The translations under genes and the position numbers were made by a program. Positions 1 through 6,378 of a stretch of 29,689 bases of DNA are shown in pieces. Position 1 is the first letter of the stretch. Every line of letters starts with the position of its first letter. The stretch lies in NCBI GenBank assembly GCA_035526665.1, contig DATLBY010000163.1, positions 1 through 29,689 on the forward strand, given 5' to 3'. This DNA is from DATLBY01 sp035526665. Lineage in GTDB: Bacteria; Acidobacteriota; Terriglobia; Bryobacterales; Bryobacteraceae. The notes under the pieces are model-generated. The model did not search any database, was not told the origin of the DNA, and was given only the letters and a program-made list of their open reading frames with translations.

Positions 1-265
1 CCGGGTGCTCGTGGGAGATGACGACCCGCTCGATGCTTTCCGGCCGGATACCAAGCCGGTGCAGATTCGCGGTGAAGATTTCAGGCTTCGCCCCGGTGTC
101 GAAAAGCAGTGTCCGTCCTCTAAACTTCACCAGGGCGGAGATGCCCCAGTCCGGAATCAAATCCTTACGGGTGCTGGTATTGTCGTAGACGATCTGAATC
201 TCGAGCGGCGAGGGCGCCGGGATACCGGCCGCCGCCAGCGCGAAGAAAACGAGCAGGAGGCGCAT
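1..265 (-). CDS. Exported metallo-beta-lactamase-fold hydrolase, 5' fragment
   Basis: The reverse strand from an ATG at 265-263 stays open to the window edge (88 codons visible). The first ~17 residues (MRLLLVFFALAAAGIPA) form a Sec-type signal peptide. The rest matches the start of a metallo-beta-lactamase fold: VYDNTS, DWGISALVKF, LLFDTGA, LGIRPESIERVVISHEHP. The SHEHP at the very edge is the beginning of the HxHxDH zinc motif. The order YDN...DWG.SAL...LLFDTG...NL..LGI resembles the COG1237 branch, which includes dihydropterin-6-methyl-beta-D-ribofuranosylaminobenzene 5'-phosphate synthase-like proteins. The signal peptide suggests a periplasmic enzyme, so that name should not be taken as its function. 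It is divergent from mdh. The remaining metal ligands lie outside the window and the substrate is unknown. Confidence 0.85.
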   Translation of the reverse strand, partial: MRLLLVFFALAAAGIPAPSPLEIQIVYDNTSTRKDLIPDWGISALVKFRGRTLLFDTGAKPEIFTANLHRLGIRPESIERVVISHEHP

Positions 266-308
266 AAAAAGGTCAGCCTCATACTATCGCATGCTCCCAG
301 CAACCAGC

Positions 309-314
309 TATAAT
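309..314 (+). promoter_or_regulatory. Candidate -10 box for mdh
   Basis: TATAAT, a perfect sigma-70 -10 match, lies 35 bases before the mdh start in the gap between the divergent hydrolase and mdh. No good -35 hexamer is seen at 16-18 bases upstream. The mdh ribosome binding site (AAGGA, 340-344, 4 bases before ATG) follows at a suitable place. This is inferred from sequence only. Confidence 0.45.
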
Positions 315-348
315 TCACGTTTTAAGCCAAATCCACTCCAAGGAATTT

Positions 349-1287
349 ATGAGAAAGAAAGTAACAGTTGTCGGCGCGGGGAATGTTGGGGCGAACTGCG
401 CGCTGCGCATCGCTGACAAAGAGCTTGCAGACGTCGTTCTGGTAGACGTAGTGGAAGGCGTCCCGCAGGGCAAGGCGCTCGACATTCTGGAATCTGGCCC
501 CATCGAAGGGTATGACGTGACGGTCGCCGGCGCGAACAATTACGAGCCAACCGCCAACTCCGACATTGTCGTGATCACCGCCGGTTTCCCCCGCAAGCCT
601 GGTATGAGCCGCGATGATTTGCTTATTGCAAACTATGAAGTCGTTCGCAGCGCAACGGAACAGGCGGTCAAGTTTTCGCCGAACAGCATTCTCATCCTGG
701 TGACGAATCCGCTGGATGCGATGTGCTGGACTGCCCACCAAGTATCAAAGTTCTCCAAGAATCGGGTCATCGGGATGGCCGGCGTGCTCGACACCGCGCG
801 CTTCCGCACCTTCATTGCCGAAGAGTTGCAAGTGTCGGTGGAGAACGTAACGGCGGTGGTGCTGGGAGGTCATGGAGACACGATGGTTCCCGTGGTGCGT
901 CTCTCCAGCGTCTCCGGCATCCCCCTCACCGAGTTGATGGACCAGGCCACTCTGGACCGACTGGTGCAGCGCACACGCGACGGCGGGGCGGAGATCGTCA
1001 AGTATCTGAAGACCGGCAGCGCCTACTATGCACCATCGGCGGCTACCGTGGAAATGGTGGAGTCGATCCTCAAAGACAAGAAGAAGGTTTTGCCCTGCGC
1101 CGCGTACCTGGAAGGGGAGTATGGCGTGAACGGGATGTTTGTCGGTGTTCCGGTCAAGCTTGGTTCCCGCGGAATTGAAAAAGTGTACACTATCAAGCTC
1201 ACGGCGGAAGAGCAGGGAATGCTGGACAAGAGCACAGCAGCCGTGCGCGAATTGGTGGATGTTATCAAACAAAAAATCGGGTCCTGA
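349..1287 (+). CDS. mdh: Malate dehydrogenase (NAD-dependent, LDH-like type)
   Basis: This 312-residue protein interconverts malate and oxaloacetate in the TCA cycle, in the cytoplasm. It has the Rossmann motif GAGNVG (residues 9-14) and an acidic residue ending beta-2 (D33), which favours NAD over NADP. The substrate-loop arginines are in RKPGMSR (82-88). NPLDAM (120-125), D148 and R151 of GVLDTARF, and the catalytic His in GGHGD (H175) are all present. In the LDH/MDH family D148 and H175 form the proton relay. Length and motifs fit the LDH-like bacterial MDH group rather than the E. coli dimeric group. The ATG at 349 has a good Shine-Dalgarno (AAGGA at 340-344) and a perfect TATAAT at 309-314. 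No succinyl-CoA synthetase or other TCA genes follow directly. Confidence 0.96.
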   Translation: MRKKVTVVGAGNVGANCALRIADKELADVVLVDVVEGVPQGKALDILESGPIEGYDVTVAGANNYEPTANSDIVVITAGFPRKPGMSRDDLLIANYEVVRSATEQAVKFSPNSILILVTNPLDAMCWTAHQVSKFSKNRVIGMAGVLDTARFRTFIAEELQVSVENVTAVVLGGHGDTMVPVVRLSSVSGIPLTELMDQATLDRLVQRTRDGGAEIVKYLKTGSAYYAPSAATVEMVESILKDKKKVLPCAAYLEGEYGVNGMFVGVPVKLGSRGIEKVYTIKLTAEEQGMLDKSTAAVRELVDVIKQKIGS

Positions 1288-1320
1288 GAGCCCAGATGCA
1301 GTTCTAGGAAGATCCAGCAA

Positions 1321-1434
1321 ATGAGTCAAGAGACAGTACAGATTGTCGCGGGTATATTGGCGGTTCTTTGCGTGGTGGCTGTGATTGTCAGGCGCAAGAA
1401 TAAAAAGAAGAGCGCCGCCGAGGAAGAGTTTTAG
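1321..1434 (+). CDS. Small single-pass membrane protein (37 aa)
   Basis: An ATG at 1321 opens a 37-codon frame ending in TAG at 1432-1434. It is preceded by AGGAAG at 1306-1311, 9 bases from the ATG. The product begins MSQETVQ, then has a ~17-residue hydrophobic helix (IVAGILAVLCVVAVIV, residues 8-23), a basic patch RRKNKKK and an acidic tail ending AEEEF. This pattern (short polar N-terminus, one helix, positive residues after it) predicts an inner-membrane protein with a cytoplasmic C-terminus. It lies 33 bases after mdh on the same strand and may be co-transcribed with it. I do not recognise a family. The good ribosome site and the non-random hydrophobic-then-charged layout argue that it is real. 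Confidence 0.6.
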   Translation: MSQETVQIVAGILAVLCVVAVIVRRKNKKKSAAEEEF

Positions 1435-1499
1435 CTTTTTCGTTCACAACAGCGCGGCGCTCCGTTAAAACAAAACCAGTAGTGTCTCTCGAATTTACG

Positions 1500-1955
1500 A
1501 TGCCTTCTAAAAAGCCGCCAGCCAGCCCCCAGATCGATGCGCGTTATGCGCATTACCGGCTCAGTGTGGCTCCTTCCCAGATTCACCGGTGGGGTGTTTA
1601 CGCGGAAGAGTTTATTCCGAAAAAGCGTAAGGTGATGGAGTATACCGGCGAAAGGATCAGCCGGCGCGAGACCAAGCGGCGCTCCGAAGGGCCGTTGAAT
1701 TATATTTTTACGTTGGATAAGTACTGGTGTCTCGACGGCAGCGTGGGGGGAAGCGGCGCCGAGTACATTAACCATTGCTGCGATCCGAACATATACGCCT
1801 GGGTCTTCAAGGGGCACATTCTGTATATGAGCAAACGCGAGATCCAGCCAGGCGAAGAGCTCACTATTGACTATCATTTCGACAAACATGTGGAACGCGT
1901 GGCGTGCACATGCGGCGCCGCCAAATGCCGCGGCACGATTAATGTGTTGAAATAA
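1500..1955 (+). CDS. SET-domain protein, putative protein-lysine methyltransferase
   Basis: This is a compact SET domain of about 151 residues. Numbered from the ATG at 1500, it shows the N-terminal WGVYA (31-35), EYTGERIS (47-54), the pseudoknot motif NHCCDPN (91-97), ELTIDY with the catalytic-type Tyr at 125, and a post-SET CTCGAAKCRG (137-144 region, cysteines 136, 138, 143). In eukaryotic SET enzymes the post-SET cysteines and the Cys of NHxCxPN form one zinc site, and all four are here. SET enzymes transfer methyl groups from S-adenosylmethionine to lysines; the bacterial substrate is not predictable. A GTG at 1482 in the same frame is an alternative start, and neither start has a clear ribosome site. 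The 3' end overlaps the convergent enolase-like gene by 17 bases. Confidence 0.88.
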   Translation: MPSKKPPASPQIDARYAHYRLSVAPSQIHRWGVYAEEFIPKKRKVMEYTGERISRRETKRRSEGPLNYIFTLDKYWCLDGSVGGSGAEYINHCCDPNIYAWVFKGHILYMSKREIQPGEELTIDYHFDKHVERVACTCGAAKCRGTINVLK

Positions 1956-3225
1956 CCGGCGCGAACTGCAACCCTGATTCCTGGCCGATCTGAAGAAGCC
2001 GGTTGTATTTCGCCAGCCGTTCAGAACGGGTGACCGATCCGACCTTTATCTGCCCGGCGCCGGAGGCTGTGGCGAGGTCGGCCAGGAAACTGTCCTCGGT
2101 TTCGCCCGACCTGGCGGAAACGACCGCGCGCATGCCGGCCTCCCGGGCGATCTCCAAAACTTCGAAGGTCTCGGTTAGCGTGCCGATCTGGTTCATTTTG
2201 ACCAGCACGGCATTGCCGGCGCGATCCTGAATTCCTCTACGCACCCGCGCGGGGTTGGTGGTGAACAGATCATCGCCCACCAGCTGAAGGCGATCCCCCA
2301 GGCGGCGGGTCAGCGCCTGCCAGCCGGCCCAGTCGTCCTCCGCCAGCCCGTCTTCAATCGAATAGATGGGATACTTTCCGCTCCATTCTTCCAGCAGGCC
2401 GATCAGCGAGCCGCTCGACAGCGTGCGGGATTCGCTCTCCAGGCGGTAGCTGCCGTCTGAGTAGAAGTGGGTCGCGGCAGCGTCGATCGCGATCGACATC
2501 TGCTCCCGCGGTTGGAACCCGGCCCGTTCAATCGCCTCAGTCAGGATCTGGAGAGCGGCTTCATTCGATGGCAACAGCGGGCCCCAACCGCCCTCGTCGG
2601 CAACCCCCGTCACCGGGATGGAGCGATCCGCCAGAACCTGGCGCGCAGCCCGGTGTACCGCGACGATCGCCTGCAGGGCGTCCGCGTAATTACCTATTCC
2701 GTTGGCGGTAACCAGGAAGTCCTGGAACTCGATGTTCTGCCCAGCGTGCAGACCGCCTGACAGGATATTGACCATTGGAGACGGAATGGAAGGAGCCCTG
2801 TTGCCCGGAAAAGTCTCGTGCAGATATTTCCAGAGCGGCAGTTTCCGCGACTGGGAAACGGCGCGGGCGACGGCGCAGGAGACGCCCAGTATTGCGTTCG
2901 CCCCCAGCCTGGACTTGTCGGAGGAGCCATCCAGCTCTATCATGCGGGCATCCAGAGCCGGATGATCGCCGGCCAACATACCGGCCAGGCCGGGTCCCAA
3001 AATTCGCTGAACGTTTGCCACGGCTCGCTGCACGCCCGCGCCGTGGTAGCGGGCGGGATCACTGTCGCGCAGTTCCCGCGCTTCGTGGCGGCCGGTGGAT
3101 GCTCCGGAAGGGACTTGCGCCCAGGCGGACTCGCCGTCCGACAGAGTGGCTTGCACGGCAATCGTCGGCTTGCCTCGGGAATCGAGAATCTCCATGGCAT
3201 GGAGCGTGGATAGGGTGAGGGTCAT
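1939..3225 (-). CDS. Enolase-like protein with altered active-site residues
   Basis: This is a full-length enolase homologue (428 aa; enolases are ~420-440). The GASTGR loop (41-46), GGLHAG with H160, DEGG with E211 (acid/base pair member) and KMNQIG with K343 (the catalytic base) are present. So are the metal ligands D248 (AIDAA), E291 (SIED) and D318 (VGDD). Two normally invariant positions differ. The Glu of QEFM (yeast E168) is Asp169 in QDFL, and the His of SHRSGETED (yeast H373) is Ala371 in SARSGETED. The usual INGG is LSGG. It may be a slow or re-specialised enolase, or act on a different 2-phospho acid. Its ATG overlaps the stop of the upstream kinase (ATGA, 3222-3225), implying translational coupling. 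I leave the symbol empty because canonical eno function is uncertain. Confidence 0.88.
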   Translation of the reverse strand: MTLTLSTLHAMEILDSRGKPTIAVQATLSDGESAWAQVPSGASTGRHEARELRDSDPARYHGAGVQRAVANVQRILGPGLAGMLAGDHPALDARMIELDGSSDKSRLGANAILGVSCAVARAVSQSRKLPLWKYLHETFPGNRAPSIPSPMVNILSGGLHAGQNIEFQDFLVTANGIGNYADALQAIVAVHRAARQVLADRSIPVTGVADEGGWGPLLPSNEAALQILTEAIERAGFQPREQMSIAIDAAATHFYSDGSYRLESESRTLSSGSLIGLLEEWSGKYPIYSIEDGLAEDDWAGWQALTRRLGDRLQLVGDDLFTTNPARVRRGIQDRAGNAVLVKMNQIGTLTETFEVLEIAREAGMRAVVSARSGETEDSFLADLATASGAGQIKVGSVTRSERLAKYNRLLQIGQESGLQFAPVISTH

Positions 3226-4211
3226 CGGATCCGGTTGTGAAACACATCTCGCACAGAGCTCGCGGGCCGGAATATCAGCTCACGGGCAAACCTGCGAATC
3301 TCCTGTTTCACGTCTTCCTGCTGAATATACTCCGCCGGAGATTTGCCATCTATACGGGCCAGCAGCAATCCAGCGAGATGTTCCAGGGTGGCGGCCTCGA
3401 ACCAGCCGGCGTCGGCCGGCAAGCCGCATGAAAGCGCGGCCCAAAATGCATCCGCCAGATCCCGCAGTGCCGTCCGGTATGGCGGCAGGTGGAACCACTT
3501 CAGCAGCAAATGGTTGAGCAGAAAGGCCGCATCGAAGGAGGCATCGCCATAGTGCACGACTTCAAAATCAATCGCGAGCACGCCGGCGCCGTCCACCAGA
3601 AAATTTTTCGGGCTGAAATCTCCATGAACCAGGCTGGAGGCACGCTCCCGGGAATGCTGCACCAGCGATGCATAAAACGGCTGCAGATCGGGATGGCGGG
3701 CGGCCGTGGAGAGGTAATACGGATCGAGCCGGAGCTGGTGGAAGATCGCGGTGTCTCCGAATCGCCGTTCGGCTTCCCTGGATTTCCAGGTCGTCCTGAT
3801 CATGCCGGCCAGGGTAGAACCGATGGTAGCGGCGGCATCGGGGCTGCATTCCCCGCGCATGAGCTGAGTCTTCCACGGCTTGGCCGAGGCCGGGGCGGCC
3901 GTCATCGCGAATACGTAGTTGGGCCGATCCTCAAACACAATGGAAGGGACTCGGCCGGAAGGCAGCAATGGGTTCAGATAGCGGAGCGCGTCACATTCGC
4001 GATAAATCCGTCCGCGGTCGCAAAACCAGTCCTGCTCCACGCGGAGCTTATCGAGCGGCTGTTTCAGTATGAAGCGCCTGCCTTGCTGAGATACCAGCAG
4101 GACGGTATTGGATACTCCGCCGCCCAATTCCGTCACTGACAGGGGAGCATGACCGAGATGGCCGGTCGTCGCAAGGTACTCGCCGGCGGTAGCGGGATTC
4201 AGATCGAACAA
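3222..4211 (-). CDS. APH/choline-kinase-fold phosphotransferase (methylthioribose kinase-like)
   Basis: This 329-residue protein has the aminoglycoside-phosphotransferase fold. It shows a nucleotide loop GGGVSNTVLLV (30-40), the ATP lysine in ILKQ (K50), the helix-C Glu in YRECDAL (E72), the catalytic loop HGDFSPKNF (H196, D198, N203) and the metal-binding DFE (215-217). The KQPLDKLRV...DW...RIYRE stretch recalls 5-methylthioribose kinase (MtnK), but the protein is shorter and no other methionine-salvage gene is nearby, so the substrate is open. It starts with TTG at 4211, 23 bases after the stop of the upstream ATPase gene. No in-frame ATG exists nearby and there is no obvious ribosome site. 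It is translationally coupled to the enolase-like gene, so the two may act on the same small phosphorylated metabolite. Confidence 0.82.
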   Translation of the reverse strand: MFDLNPATAGEYLATTGHLGHAPLSVTELGGGVSNTVLLVSQQGRRFILKQPLDKLRVEQDWFCDRGRIYRECDALRYLNPLLPSGRVPSIVFEDRPNYVFAMTAAPASAKPWKTQLMRGECSPDAAATIGSTLAGMIRTTWKSREAERRFGDTAIFHQLRLDPYYLSTAARHPDLQPFYASLVQHSRERASSLVHGDFSPKNFLVDGAGVLAIDFEVVHYGDASFDAAFLLNHLLLKWFHLPPYRTALRDLADAFWAALSCGLPADAGWFEAATLEHLAGLLLARIDGKSPAEYIQQEDVKQEIRRFARELIFRPASSVRDVFHNRIR

Positions 4212-4234
4212 ACGTTCGATGGTAGCATGCGCAG

Positions 4235-5449
4235 CTAGGAAGATGCGCGTGAGAACATGCCCAGGAGGCCTCCCCGCGAATTCAATTTTTTCCCGTTGGT
4301 GGCAGTACCGGGTTGGCTTTGCGGGGCAGTTTGCCGCAGGATACCGGCCACGTTTTTGCCGAACACACTGCTGGCGGCGATCGGCCTGCCGTCCATCAAC
4401 GATTTCTGGACCGTTTCCGGATCGGCTGGAATTACCTGGAAAATGTCCGCCTGGAGGGCGGAAGCGATCATGGCGGGAGTCAGGCCCATGTCGGCGTCAT
4501 AGCGGTTGAGGACGGGGCGAACCTTGCCGGAATCTATCCTGTTTTGGTCGAAATAGGCCAGCGCCCGCTGCGATGCCTGCAGCGAAGAGAGGTCATTCAT
4601 GGTGACCAGCAGGATTTCATCGGCATAGCGTGCGATTGACAGATTCCACTCGCCATAGACGCCTCCACAATCGAGAATGGCAGTCTCATACTTCTTCTGC
4701 GCGTATTCCAGAACCGGTCCGGCATCGGCCAGATCGTCTATGCCTTGCATCAGGTGCTCAGGGGAGAGCAGCACATCGACCCCGTGGGAAGGCGCTACCA
4801 GTTGGCTCCACAGATCGTCGTCCAATGTGGTGGAGCGATTCAGGACATCCATGAAGCTGTGCGAACTCTTCAGCTTGAGAAGAAACGAGACCGTGCCGGT
4901 GAGCGCGTCAAGGTCGGCCAGCAGGACCTTCTTGGAAATTTTCTTACTCTGGTGTGCCAGGCTGCACGAAATGGTGGTGGCTCCGCTGCCGCCTTTGGCG
5001 GGCATCACCGCAATCAAGTTCCCGCCGGAGGCTGACCGGAGGCCGGGAGGAGGTTGCAGACGAGCGATCTTTTCCACAGCGGCGTCGATCTGATCGGTCG
5101 TAAAGGGACGGATCAGGAAGTCTCTGGCGCCTTGACGCAGACATCGCAGGATGAGGTCCGAGTCGTTGCCGGTGAGCAGCGCCACGATAGGCAGTGTGGA
5201 GTTGAGGTGATGGATATCCGCCGCCGTAGCGGAGGCTGCTTCCACGTCGGAGGCAAAGTCGAGGAAGCAGACCCTCGGCTGGAAAGTCTTCATCACATCG
5301 GCAGTCGCCATCCGGTCGGGATAGTTTGCCAGATCGTGTATTGGGGCGAGAGGCAGGCCCTTAGACAACAAGGGCGCCAGCTCGGCAGCCATGTTTTTGC
5401 TTGGGCATATCAGGAGTGTCTTATAGTGTCTAGCGTCTAGAATCGGCAT
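4235..5449 (-). CDS. CpaE/TadZ-like pilus-assembly ATPase (receiver-like + MinD/ParA domain)
   Basis: From the ATG at 5449 this encodes 404 residues. Residues ~10-130 form a response-regulator-like fold with CFLDF (D64) and the C-terminal FLIRPF, where the usual Lys is Arg. Residues ~143-375 form a ParA/MinD-type ATPase. Its deviant Walker A is AKGGSGATT (151-159), with the signature Lys but no second Lys, followed by LLADLD (176-181) and AILDCGG (257-263, Walker B-like). This arrangement is typical of CpaE/TadZ, which localise tight-adherence pilus machinery at the inner membrane. No other tad/cpa genes are in the window. The reading frame stays open upstream to 5830, but that part runs antisense to the LuxR gene and has no domain. 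Downstream, the kinase and enolase-like genes follow closely on the same strand. Confidence 0.85.
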   Translation of the reverse strand: MPILDARHYKTLLICPSKNMAAELAPLLSKGLPLAPIHDLANYPDRMATADVMKTFQPRVCFLDFASDVEAASATAADIHHLNSTLPIVALLTGNDSDLILRCLRQGARDFLIRPFTTDQIDAAVEKIARLQPPPGLRSASGGNLIAVMPAKGGSGATTISCSLAHQSKKISKKVLLADLDALTGTVSFLLKLKSSHSFMDVLNRSTTLDDDLWSQLVAPSHGVDVLLSPEHLMQGIDDLADAGPVLEYAQKKYETAILDCGGVYGEWNLSIARYADEILLVTMNDLSSLQASQRALAYFDQNRIDSGKVRPVLNRYDADMGLTPAMIASALQADIFQVIPADPETVQKSLMDGRPIAASSVFGKNVAGILRQTAPQSQPGTATNGKKLNSRGGLLGMFSRASS

Positions 5450-5638
5450 GCAATAGGCACAGCGGTCTCGTCTTGTTCCTAGAGAGAGATCGGCGCTGTT
5501 TCCCCGGAACATAAGAGCAGAGACGCTATAAAAAATTAAATGCATGCCCGGATCCGCCGATGAGAGTTTCAGACGCAGAAGCGATGATCCCCGCAACCTA
5601 AGGAAAACAAGGGGGGCGCGTTGGAGCGACAAGTTTAT
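5450..5638. promoter_or_regulatory. Divergent intergenic region between TadZ-like ATPase and LuxR regulator
   Basis: This 189-base gap must hold promoters for both divergent genes. An AT-rich patch at 5527-5541 begins with TATAAA and could be a -10 box for the rightward gene, leaving a leader of about 100 bases, but no convincing -35 is visible. AAGGAAAA (5600-5607) and AAGGGGGG (5609-5616) are purine-rich ribosome-site candidates for the regulator. I see no clear dyad operator. Confidence 0.35.
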
Positions 5639-6325
5639 ATGATTACCGAGATCTTCGTAGACGAATGCAGGGCGCAAAGCACCGAATTGACCCGGAAAAC
5701 GGTCGCGGTTTGCGATCCTCAACCTGTGACCGTGGCGGGTTTTGAAGTTTTGCTGGCCAAGTGCCCGGATCTTGCCTTTGTCGCTTCCGCCGATTCCCTG
5801 ATTGCAGCGGCGGAGGTGATCGCCCGCCACTCACCGAGCGTGATGGTGCTGGACAAAGGCTATGGCGCTCAGCCTGTGCTTGATTTCATCAGCAGACTCA
5901 AGGAGGTACGAAGCGGAACGGCAATTGTGGTGTGGGGAACCTCCATCACGGAGGCGGAGGCGCTCCGGTTTCTCCAGCAGGGGGCGCGGGGAATCATCCG
6001 CAAGAGCGCGCCGGTGGAGAAACTCGCGGCCTGCCTGGAGGCGGCCGCGGCTGGGATTACCTGGATGGAGGATGCCGTTTTTAGAGAAACCGGGCGTGCG
6101 GAATCCTATTCCCGGTCCGAATTGACGGCGCGCGAATCGCAGGTGATGGCGCTGGTGGAGCAGGGGCTGAAGAACAAAGAGATCGGCCGGGAACTCGGCA
6201 TCCGGCCCGGCACCGTCAAAATCCACCTGAAACATATCTTTGAGAAAACAGGAGTCCGCGGCCGGTATGGCCTCGCCCTCTCGGGGTTCAGACATAGAGG
6301 AGTTCCCTCTCTGATGACTGTCTAA
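5639..6325 (+). CDS. NarL/LuxR-family response regulator
   Basis: This is a two-domain transcription regulator. The receiver domain starts at TVAVCDPQP (an acidic position with a single clear Asp), has the phospho-acceptor region VMVLDKG with its Asp, WGTS at the Thr/Ser switch, and IIRKSAP with the conserved Lys. The C-terminus carries a LuxR/GerE helix-turn-helix: LTARESQVMALVEQGLKNKE, then IGRELGIRPGTVKIHLKHIF. It should bind DNA as a dimer on phosphorylation by an unidentified sensor kinase; none is encoded nearby. The start chosen is ATG 5639, with GGAG at 5623-5626 twelve bases upstream. A TTG at 5621, four bases after AAGGGGGG, adds six residues and cannot be excluded. It is divergent from the CpaE/TadZ-like gene across about 190 bases, so it may regulate that operon. 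Confidence 0.9.
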   Translation: MITEIFVDECRAQSTELTRKTVAVCDPQPVTVAGFEVLLAKCPDLAFVASADSLIAAAEVIARHSPSVMVLDKGYGAQPVLDFISRLKEVRSGTAIVVWGTSITEAEALRFLQQGARGIIRKSAPVEKLAACLEAAAAGITWMEDAVFRETGRAESYSRSELTARESQVMALVEQGLKNKEIGRELGIRPGTVKIHLKHIFEKTGVRGRYGLALSGFRHRGVPSLMTV

Positions 6326-6378
6326 CGGGAGAGCTCAAAATAGAGGGTTGTGCCCGGAAATGTTGCTATCCTGAGTTC

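Noticed and set aside
745..1329. 194-codon open frame on the minus strand
   Set aside because: It is antisense to mdh, with shadow composition and no family motif.
1410..1462. 9-bp inverted repeat (GAGCGCCGC / GCGGCGCTC) around the end of the small membrane protein gene
   Set aside because: The loop is 35 bases and no T-run follows on either strand, so I do not call a terminator.
3222..4211. Assignment of the kinase as methylthioribose kinase in methionine salvage
   Set aside because: The protein is about 70 residues shorter than MtnK, and no mtnA, mtnB, mtnC, mtnD or mtnW gene is nearby. Resemblance is limited to the ATP-binding region.
5450..5830. In-frame 127-codon extension upstream of the TadZ-like ATPase
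   Set aside because: It runs antisense to the LuxR regulator and shows no domain; the receiver-like fold begins directly after the ATG at 5449.
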